A stretch of DNA of 28,091 nucleotides from Beijerinckiaceae bacterium (lineage in GTDB: Bacteria; Pseudomonadota; Alphaproteobacteria; Rhizobiales; Beijerinckiaceae), in contig CANGOK010000007.1 of the NCBI GenBank assembly GCA_947455285.1, forward strand, positions 1 to 28,091. Direction: 5' to 3'. Under the pieces are notes generated by a model. That model searched no databases, was not told the origin of the DNA, and worked only from the letters and a program-made list of their open reading frames with translations. Positions 22,264 through 28,091 of this stretch are shown piece by piece. How positions within the stretch are numbered: the stretch's first letter is position 1; each line of letters begins with the position of its first letter. The translations under genes were made by a program, and so were the position numbers.

Positions 22264-22892
22264 TGAAAGCCTTTACCAGCGTTACCGGCACAGCCATTCC
22301 TTTTATTGAAGACGATGTGAACACGGATCAGATCGCGCCCATCGGCGCTGGCGCGCGCATGAGCGAAGACTATGCGCATACCCTGTTCCGGCACCGGCGC
22401 CGTGGTCCTGATGGCGCGGAGATCCCGGACTTTGTGTTCAACCAGCCGCAATTCCGGACGGGCGCGATCCTCGTTTCGGGCCGCAATTTTGGCTGCGGCA
22501 GTTCGCGCGAGTCCGCGGTCTGGACCTTTCTGGCGATAGGCGTCACCTGCATCATCGCCCGGTCATTCGCCGATATGTATCGCGAGAACTGCCTGCAGAA
22601 CGGCATTCTGCCGATCACATTGTCTGATGAGCAGGCTGATCGTCTTGAAGCGGCGGTCGTCGCCGCTAACGGCGCTTCGCCCTTCACCGTCGATCTCCAT
22701 TCGCAGGAGCTCTCGGGGCCGGATGGCCTGAAGATCAGCTTCGAGGTCTCGCCCGCCGACCGCACGCGTCTTCTTGAGGGGCTCGATGACATCGGCCTTA
22801 CGATGAAGCATCGCGCGGAGATCGAGGCTTTCGAAAAGAAGATGGCCGAGGCTCTGCCATGGTCGCAGCGCGCCGACGCATCGAGCCTTTAA
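22263..22892 (+). CDS. LeuD-like aconitase-family dehydratase, small subunit
   Basis: 209 aa swivel domain. Core features are DDVNTDQIAP (17-26), SGRNFGCGSSRESAVWTFLA (72-91) and a C-terminal GLDDIGLTMKHRAEIEAFEK helix. The catalytic serine loop is GCGSSRES where LeuD normally has GCGSSREHA, and the following SFADMYRENCLQNGILPI matches the LeuD fold. It forms the heterodimer with the LeuC-like subunit, with which it is translationally coupled by a one-base overlap. The changed residue after the catalytic loop and the IGAGARMS segment in the substrate-recognition stretch (about 27-34) suggest a substrate different from isopropylmalate; inference only. Confidence 0.87.
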   Translation: MKAFTSVTGTAIPFIEDDVNTDQIAPIGAGARMSEDYAHTLFRHRRRGPDGAEIPDFVFNQPQFRTGAILVSGRNFGCGSSRESAVWTFLAIGVTCIIARSFADMYRENCLQNGILPITLSDEQADRLEAAVVAANGASPFTVDLHSQELSGPDGLKISFEVSPADRTRLLEGLDDIGLTMKHRAEIEAFEKKMAEALPWSQRADASSL

Positions 22893-22901
22893 GGAGCAGT
22901 T

Positions 22902-23801
22902 ATGAGCTTGCGCAAACGCTTCCGTGAACTGATCGCCGCCCCCGGCATGGTCCATGCCCCCGGCGCCTATGACGCCCTGTCGGCGCGCATCATCGAGGCG
23001 CAGGGCTTCGATGTGGTGGTGGCTGGCGGCTATGCGGCTGCTGGCTCCCTGCTTGGTCAGCCCGACACCGGTCAATCCAACATGCGCGATTATGCCGATC
23101 ACTACGGGCGCATCTGCGCGGCGGTGAATGTGCCCGTCTATGTCGATGGTGACACCGGTTTCGGCGGCGTCAACAATGTACGCCAGATGGTGCGTGCCTT
23201 TGAGGATGCTGGCGTCGCGGGGCTCTTCATCAGCGATCAGGTCTTCCCGCCGCGCTGCGGCTATATGGAAGGCAAGCAGCTCATCTCCACCGAGGACATG
23301 CTCGCCAAGTTGAAGGCGGCGCTCGATGCGCGGCGCGATCCTGATCTATTCATCGTCGCCCGCACCGATGCGCTCTCGGTCGAGGGTCTCGATGGCGCCA
23401 TCGAACGCGCGCAGCTCTATATGGACATGGGCGTCGACATGGCCAAGGTCATCGGCGCTGACCAGCTCGACGCTTTCAAGCGCGTCTTGCGCGAAGTACC
23501 GGGCGCGCAGATGGCGAATATGTCCAACGCCAATCCCAAGGGAATGCCGACGCCCGACGAGTTCGAGTCGGCGGGCGCTGCGATGATGACCTATCCCTCG
23601 GCGGCGTTGTTTGCTGCGGTTGGCGCCGTCACCCGCGCGATGGCGTCCTTGAAGCAGGATCGAAACCTTGACGCAGCGCGTCCGAGTTTTTGCACGCTCG
23701 ATGGCTATTATGATCTCGTTGGTCTGGCGCAGCAGCAGCAATCGGAGCAGGATTATCTGGCCGCAGCCCGCAAGGTCGTCGCCGGACGCGGTCGTAAATA
23801 A
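22902..23801 (+). CDS. isocitrate lyase/PEP mutase-family lyase (second, divergent copy)
   Basis: 299 aa TIM barrel. YVDGDTGFGG (Asp82, Asp84) forms the metal site and SDQVFPPRCGYMEGKQLIST (111-130) the active-site loop with Cys119; VARTDALSVEGLDGAIERA and a C-terminal swapped-helix region follow. Compared with the first lyase (EDQVSPKRCG) the acidic residue before DQV is Ser111 and PKRCG is PPRCG, so this is not a recent duplicate and probably acts on a different substrate or step. Candidate activities are dimethylmalate or methylisocitrate-type cleavage; oxaloacetate-type decarboxylation is another possibility in the superfamily. AAGGAG 6 nt before ATG; starts 9 nt after the leuD-like stop. 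Confidence 0.84.
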   Translation: MSLRKRFRELIAAPGMVHAPGAYDALSARIIEAQGFDVVVAGGYAAAGSLLGQPDTGQSNMRDYADHYGRICAAVNVPVYVDGDTGFGGVNNVRQMVRAFEDAGVAGLFISDQVFPPRCGYMEGKQLISTEDMLAKLKAALDARRDPDLFIVARTDALSVEGLDGAIERAQLYMDMGVDMAKVIGADQLDAFKRVLREVPGAQMANMSNANPKGMPTPDEFESAGAAMMTYPSAALFAAVGAVTRAMASLKQDRNLDAARPSFCTLDGYYDLVGLAQQQQSEQDYLAAARKVVAGRGRK

Positions 23802-23822
23802 ATATAAACTGGGAGGATCGCC

Positions 23823-24902
23823 GTGCGGAAAGCATCGCGTTTGCTAGGCCTCTGTGTCTCCTTGTTCGCGACATTCGCGAGCGTAGGCGCGCAGGCGCAG
23901 TCCGAGCCCTATTACAAGGGCAAGACGATCACAGTCGTTGTGGGCCTTGAAGCTGGCGGCACGGTCGATCTCTTCGCACGGCTTTTCGCGCAGGTGATCC
24001 AGAAGCACCTCAAGGGCTCGCCCACCATTCTCGTGCAGAACATGCCGGGCGCTGGCGGGTTGCTGGCGACGAATTACCTTGCCGAGAAAGCCAAGCCCGA
24101 TGGGTCCACCATTCTCTGGGGCCCATGGGATCCATTGGCGCAGGCTCTCAAGCTGCCCAACATGCGCGCGCGTTACGAGAATTTTGAATTCCTCGGCGGC
24201 ACGTCGGACACGCGCGTCCTCTACGCCAGCACGGCGAGCATTCCCGGCGGCTTCAAACAGCCGGCCGACGTCGCCAAGGCGGACATGCTCGTGGTTGGCG
24301 CGCTCAATCCCACCGATCCATCGGGACTTCTCGCCCATCTCGCCCTTGGCGTTATGGGCGTGAAGGACAAGATGATCATCGGCTACAAGGGCGGCAATGA
24401 CGTGTTCCTCGCCATGCAGCGCGGCGAGGTGCATTTTCATTCGACGAGCATCACCACGTTCCGTGGCCGCAATGCAGACTATATCAAGTCTGGGCAGGGG
24501 CTGGGCGTCGCTTATCTTGTCGCTGCCGATGCGCAGGGGAATTTCAAACCCCATCCCTTCATCAAGGAGATGCCGGCCTTCCCCGACCTCTATCGTCAGA
24601 TCCACGGCAAGGCGGCTTCGGGGGCATTGTGGGATGCGACGAACTGGCTGGTCGGGCAAATCGGCGAAATGACCTTCACTGGCTTCGCGCCGAATGGCAC
24701 GCCACCTGAGGCGGTGGAGGATCTGCGCGTCGCCTACGCAGCCGCCGCCCATGATCCTGAATTCATCGAGAAGTCCATGCAGATGAATGGGCTGCCCTAT
24801 GAATTCGTGGATGTTCCGCGCGGCAAGGAAATCTTTGCTTCGTTGGCGCAGGTCAGCCCCGAAGTGCTCGCGACCATCACCAAGGTCATCGAACTTAAAT
24901 AG
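23823..24902 (+). CDS. TctC/Bug-family solute-binding protein (cluster copy 2)
   Basis: 359 aa starting at GTG with GGGAGGA 6 nt upstream. Signal peptide (MRKASRLLGLCVSLFATFAS, end near GAQA-QS). The TctC pattern is clear: YYKGKTITVVVGLEAGGTVD, then PTILVQNMPGAGGLLATNYL, YKGGNDVFLAMQRGEVHFHS. It is plainly a close relative of the 19297 protein (shared WDPLAQAL, PGGFKQPADV and RQIHGKAASGALWDATNW-type segments), so the cluster encodes two binding proteins of one subfamily, each directly downstream of one of the two lyases. No TctA/TctB subunit is present. Ligand unknown; possibly two related acids. Confidence 0.88.
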   Translation: MRKASRLLGLCVSLFATFASVGAQAQSEPYYKGKTITVVVGLEAGGTVDLFARLFAQVIQKHLKGSPTILVQNMPGAGGLLATNYLAEKAKPDGSTILWGPWDPLAQALKLPNMRARYENFEFLGGTSDTRVLYASTASIPGGFKQPADVAKADMLVVGALNPTDPSGLLAHLALGVMGVKDKMIIGYKGGNDVFLAMQRGEVHFHSTSITTFRGRNADYIKSGQGLGVAYLVAADAQGNFKPHPFIKEMPAFPDLYRQIHGKAASGALWDATNWLVGQIGEMTFTGFAPNGTPPEAVEDLRVAYAAAAHDPEFIEKSMQMNGLPYEFVDVPRGKEIFASLAQVSPEVLATITKVIELK

Positions 24903-24916
24903 GCTGAGGCTCCAAG

Positions 24917-27043
24917 ATGGCTGAAATTTCATTCAAGCGGGAAATCGAAAGCCTGAAGCTCTCTGATGGCGAGACCTTTCAGGGCGAAGGCATCATCGCC
25001 GTCACCAAGGCGCTGCTGCAATCGGGCGTATCCTATGTCGGCGGCTATCAGGGCGCGCCGGTGGGGCATCTGCTCGATGTTCTCGTTGAGGCCAAGGAGG
25101 AGATGCAGCGCCTTGGCGTTCACGTCGAGCCCTGCATGAATGAAGCCGCAGCGGCCGCTATGCTGGGCGCTTCGGTGAACTATCCCATACGCGGCGCTGT
25201 GACGTGGAAATCCATCGTCGGCACCAATGTGGCGGCTGACGCGCTATCCAACCTTGCCTCACCCGGCGTCAAAGGCGGCGCGCTCATCATCGTCGGCGAA
25301 GACTATGGTGAGGGCGCCAGCGTCATTCAGGAGCGCACCCACGCCTTCGCGCTGAAGTCTTCGATCTGGCTGATGGACCCACGTCCCGAGCTCTCCAACA
25401 TCGTGCGCATGGTCGAGAAGAGCTTCGAACTGTCGGAAGCCTCCAACACGCCGGTCATGCTGGAGTTGCGTATTCGTGCCTGTCATATGTTCGGCTCCTT
25501 CGAGACGAAGGCGAACCGCGCCGCCGAGCAATCAGCCGCGCATCGCGCCCCGGCGCCCGCGACATTCGAATATATGCGTCTGGCCCATCCGCCAGTGACG
25601 TTCATTCAGGAGACGGACAAATATAAGCGGCGCCTGCCTGCTGCGCAGGATTTCATCATCGAACATGGCCTCAATGAGATACGTGGCCCGCAGGATGGCG
25701 ACATCGGCGTCATCGTGCAGGGTGGTCTGTTCAACGCCCTGAACAGCCGTCTTCAAGCGGCGGGGCTTTCTGACATTTACGGCGATGTGAAGCTGCCTGT
25801 GCTGGTGCTCAACGTCACCCATCCCCTTGCCCCGCGACAGATCGAGCAGTTCTGCCTCGGCAAGAAGGCTGTGCTCGTTGTTGAAGAGGGCCAGCCTGAT
25901 TATCTTGAGCAGGCCATCGGCCAGATCCTGCGCAAGGCGGATTTGCAGACGCGCATCTTCGGCAAGGATGTGCTGCCCATGGGCGGCGAATATACTCAAC
26001 GCGTGCTGGGTCAGGGCCTCGCCACCTTCTTGCGCGCCAATGGTCGCGACTGCGAGGCGCTGGACAGCTGGCTCGGCGCCGTCAGCCAGCATGAAGAGAA
26101 TGTCCGCGGCATGCTCGTCGCGCCGCTGCCCGCGCGCCCGCCGGGGCTGTGCACAGGCTGCCCGGAGCGCCCGGTCTTTTCCGCGATGAAGGTGCTGAAG
26201 GGCGAGATCGGGCCGACACATGTCTCCGCTGACATTGGTTGCCATGCGCTGGCGACTTTCGCGCCTTTCGATCAGGGCAATTCCATTCTGGGCTATGGCA
26301 TGTCGCTGGCCTCCGCCGCCGCTGTCTCCAACATGCAGGCGCGAAAGCCTGTCAGCATCATGGGCGATGGCGGCTTCTGGCATAATGGGCTGCTCACCGG
26401 CGTTGCGGGCTCTGTCTTCAATCGCAATGACGGCGTGCTCATCATCATGAACAACGGCTATTCCAGCGCCACCGGGGCGCAGGATCTACCGTCGAGCGCA
26501 CCGACCCATGACGGGAAGGGCGCTGGCGTCGATATCGAGAAGACGCTGCGCGGCATGGGCGTGAAGATGATCAGCCGCGTTCGCACCTATGACATAGGTC
26601 GCATGATCAACACCCTGCGCGAGGCTATCCTGTCGCCGGCCAAGGGCCTGCGCGTCATCATCGCCGATGGCGAATGTCAGTTAGCGCGGCAGCGTCGCAT
26701 CAGGCCTGAGAACGCCAAGGCGATCGCGGCCGGTGAGCGTGTCGTGCGTACGCGCTTCTGGGTCGATCCGGAGATTTGCACGGGCGACCATTCCTGCATA
26801 CGCCTCTCGGGCTGCCCCTCGCTGACGCTAAAGCCGAATGAAGATCCGCTGCGCAAGGACCCGATCGCCCATGTCAATAATGACTGCGTCGGCTGCGGCG
26901 TCTGTGGCGATGTCTCCCATGCCGCGCAACTTTGTCCTTCGTTCGCGCAGATCGACATTGTGCAGAATCCCCGGTGGTTCGATCTCTTCCGGCAGAAGTG
27001 GGAGACGAAGATCATCCGTGTCCTGAGCGGGGAGAGCAAGTGA
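24917..27043 (+). CDS. iorA: indolepyruvate/2-oxoacid:ferredoxin oxidoreductase, alpha subunit
   Basis: 708 aa. Domains: N-terminal pyrimidine-type TPP domain (about 15-190, FQGEGIIAVTKALLQSGVSY, GGYQGAPVGHLLD, ERTHAFALKS); a transketolase-C-like middle domain (about 245-390); a TPP-binding domain with GDGGFWHNG ... NNGYSSATGAQ (about 483-520); and a C-terminal ferredoxin domain (about 617-680). It converts 2-oxoacids, classically arylpyruvates, to acyl-CoA + CO2 with reduced ferredoxin. In the ferredoxin part, the second cluster CVGCGVC...CP is complete, but the first region (ICTGDHSCIRLSGCP) shows only three cysteines in a spaced-out pattern. The start is 14 nt after the TctC stop. The stop overlaps the iorB GTG. 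The real 2-oxoacid substrate in this cluster is uncertain. Confidence 0.93.
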   Translation: MAEISFKREIESLKLSDGETFQGEGIIAVTKALLQSGVSYVGGYQGAPVGHLLDVLVEAKEEMQRLGVHVEPCMNEAAAAAMLGASVNYPIRGAVTWKSIVGTNVAADALSNLASPGVKGGALIIVGEDYGEGASVIQERTHAFALKSSIWLMDPRPELSNIVRMVEKSFELSEASNTPVMLELRIRACHMFGSFETKANRAAEQSAAHRAPAPATFEYMRLAHPPVTFIQETDKYKRRLPAAQDFIIEHGLNEIRGPQDGDIGVIVQGGLFNALNSRLQAAGLSDIYGDVKLPVLVLNVTHPLAPRQIEQFCLGKKAVLVVEEGQPDYLEQAIGQILRKADLQTRIFGKDVLPMGGEYTQRVLGQGLATFLRANGRDCEALDSWLGAVSQHEENVRGMLVAPLPARPPGLCTGCPERPVFSAMKVLKGEIGPTHVSADIGCHALATFAPFDQGNSILGYGMSLASAAAVSNMQARKPVSIMGDGGFWHNGLLTGVAGSVFNRNDGVLIIMNNGYSSATGAQDLPSSAPTHDGKGAGVDIEKTLRGMGVKMISRVRTYDIGRMINTLREAILSPAKGLRVIIADGECQLARQRRIRPENAKAIAAGERVVRTRFWVDPEICTGDHSCIRLSGCPSLTLKPNEDPLRKDPIAHVNNDCVGCGVCGDVSHAAQLCPSFAQIDIVQNPRWFDLFRQKWETKIIRVLSGESK

Positions 27044-28091
27044 AGAGCGGGCCTGTCCGTATTCTCATCTCGGCCCTTGGCGGCGAAGGCGGCGGCGTTC
27101 TGGCGAGTTGGCTTGCAGACGCCGCCATGGCTGACGGCTATGCGGCGCAGCGCACCTCGGTGCCCGGCGTGGCGCAACGCACCGGCAGCACGACCTATTA
27201 TGTCGAGATTCTGCGCGCAGACGGGCGTTCGCCTGTGCTGAACCTCGCCCCCACGGCTGGCGAAGTTGATCTCTTCATCGCAACCGAATTGCTTGAGGCG
27301 GGGCGGCTCATTCAGGCAGGTTTCGTCACGCCTGACCGCACCACGACCATCGCACCGCTGCGCCGCGTCTATGCGATCACCGAAAAGATCGCCATGGCGG
27401 ACGGGCGCGCGGATTCCGATCTTATCGTGAACGCCGCAAAGGGCTTTTCTAAAGCCTGCTGCATCGGCGATTTTCAGGCTCTTGCCGATGCGGCGAATGC
27501 GCAGCTGAACGCCGTCATCTTCGGTCTTGCGTGCCGCGCCCTGCCGCTAGCGCCAGAAGCTTGCCGCACCGCGATCAAGCTCGATGGCAGGGCGGTCGAG
27601 GCGAATTTGCGCGGCTTTGAGGCAGGGCTTTCTTATGAAGGCGATACCCCGGCGCCAGAAGCGCCCGCAGCAGAACCAACGCCTTCCCTTTTCGACGCCA
27701 TGATCGACGCTTTGCCGGAAGAGGCTCGGTTCAACGCGCGCGCAGGCGTCGAGCGGCTGATTGATTTTCAGGGCTTGGCGCATGCTCGCCTTTATCTCGA
27801 CAGGCTTGAGCATTTTGCTATCCGTCGTGAAACGGATGGTCCGTTCATCGCCGAATTGGCGCGTCATCTCGCCGTGCGCATGTCGAGCGAAGACGTCGTT
27901 CGTGTCGCCCAGCTTAAATTGCGCGAGGCGCGGTTGGAGCGTGTGCGTGCGGAGGCGCGGGCTCGGCAGGGCGATATCGTTCGGGTGATTGAATTCCTGA
28001 AGCCCGGACCTCACGAAATCCTCTCCATTCTCCCTTCGCCTTTGGCTCGCGGATTGTTGGGTCTCGTGCGGCTGATGGGGCTGGAGCGCAA
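27040..28091 (+). CDS. iorB: indolepyruvate/2-oxoacid:ferredoxin oxidoreductase, beta subunit (3' truncated by window edge)
   Basis: 350 codons are open from GTG 27040 to the window end, without a stop. The start overlaps the iorA stop as GTGA, and the ribosome site is the GGGGAG inside the end of iorA. The N-terminal part (about 1-190) is the gamma-type domain of 2-oxoacid oxidoreductases: VRILISALGGEGGGVLASWL, SVPGVAQRTGSTTYYVEI and a late FGLACRALPL. The stretch from about 225 on (FDAMIDALPEEARFNARAGV and following, Arg/Glu/Leu-rich helices) matches the long C-terminal extension found in proteobacterial IorB-like proteins of roughly 500 residues. It forms the oxidoreductase with IorA. Last visible gene of the cluster; the downstream end lies outside the window. 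Confidence 0.9.
   Translation, partial: MKSGPVRILISALGGEGGGVLASWLADAAMADGYAAQRTSVPGVAQRTGSTTYYVEILRADGRSPVLNLAPTAGEVDLFIATELLEAGRLIQAGFVTPDRTTTIAPLRRVYAITEKIAMADGRADSDLIVNAAKGFSKACCIGDFQALADAANAQLNAVIFGLACRALPLAPEACRTAIKLDGRAVEANLRGFEAGLSYEGDTPAPEAPAAEPTPSLFDAMIDALPEEARFNARAGVERLIDFQGLAHARLYLDRLEHFAIRRETDGPFIAELARHLAVRMSSEDVVRVAQLKLREARLERVRAEARARQGDIVRVIEFLKPGPHEILSILPSPLARGLLGLVRLMGLER

Noticed and set aside
23844..24932. 362-codon open frame on the minus strand
   Set aside because: Antisense to the second cluster TctC gene, which has a signal peptide, ribosome site and family motifs.
25532..26383. 283-codon open frame on the minus strand
   Set aside because: Antisense to iorA; Arg/Ala/His-rich with no domain.
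1..28091. CRISPR arrays, insertion sequences or defence systems
   Set aside because: No regularly spaced repeats, no transposase or integrase motifs, and no terminal inverted repeats with target duplications were seen.

Overview
The window looks like chromosomal DNA from an alphaproteobacterium, most likely of the Hyphomicrobiales (Rhizobiales) type. This is inferred from high-GC coding DNA, a FixK-like Crp/Fnr regulator, many TctC/Bug-type solute-binding proteins, a KGG-motif small protein, an alphaproteobacterial-style LptE and rlmB divergent from tRNA-Tyr. No phage, transposase, integrase or CRISPR array is visible.

Layout. 1-1.9 kb: a Crp/Fnr-family regulator and a TAXI-like binding protein that has no signal peptide. 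1.98-5.37 kb: a tight rfbC-rfbB-rfbD-rfbA operon making dTDP-L-rhamnose, with stop/start overlaps. It converges on lptE (LPS-assembly lipoprotein), so this stretch is about the cell envelope. 5.97-8.18 kb: two divergent TctC-type binding proteins. 8.2-9.2 kb: a repeat-rich AT-rich leader and a LuxR-type regulator with a degenerate receiver domain. 9.2-13.6 kb: a KGG small protein and a three-gene phosphorelay (hybrid histidine kinase, free HPt protein on the opposite strand, OmpR-type response regulator). 13.9-17.1 kb: a small exported protein, a bidirectional terminator, an MHS-family MFS transporter with a large periplasmic insert, and rlmB. 17.3 kb: tRNA-Tyr(GUA).

17.5-28.1 kb: the most interesting part. 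A ModA-like binding protein is followed, after a perfect hairpin, by a nine-gene co-directional cluster: an isocitrate-lyase/PEP-mutase-family lyase, a TctC binding protein, a hotdog acyl-CoA thioesterase, LeuC-like and LeuD-like dehydratase subunits, a second divergent lyase, a second TctC binding protein, then iorA and iorB (2-oxoacid:ferredoxin oxidoreductase). iorB starts at a GTG overlapping the iorA stop and runs off the right edge.

How the genes may work together (inference). The LeuCD-like enzyme hydrates or isomerises a hydroxy-diacid, the lyases split it to a 2-oxoacid plus a second acid, IorAB oxidatively decarboxylates a 2-oxoacid to an acyl-CoA while reducing ferredoxin, the thioesterase releases the acid, and the binding proteins capture or sense the starting carboxylate. 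The nearest described precedent for pairing an aconitase-family hydratase with an ICL-family lyase is the dimethylmaleate hydratase/dimethylmalate lyase step of nicotinate fermentation in Eubacterium barkeri. The actual substrate here cannot be read from the sequence.
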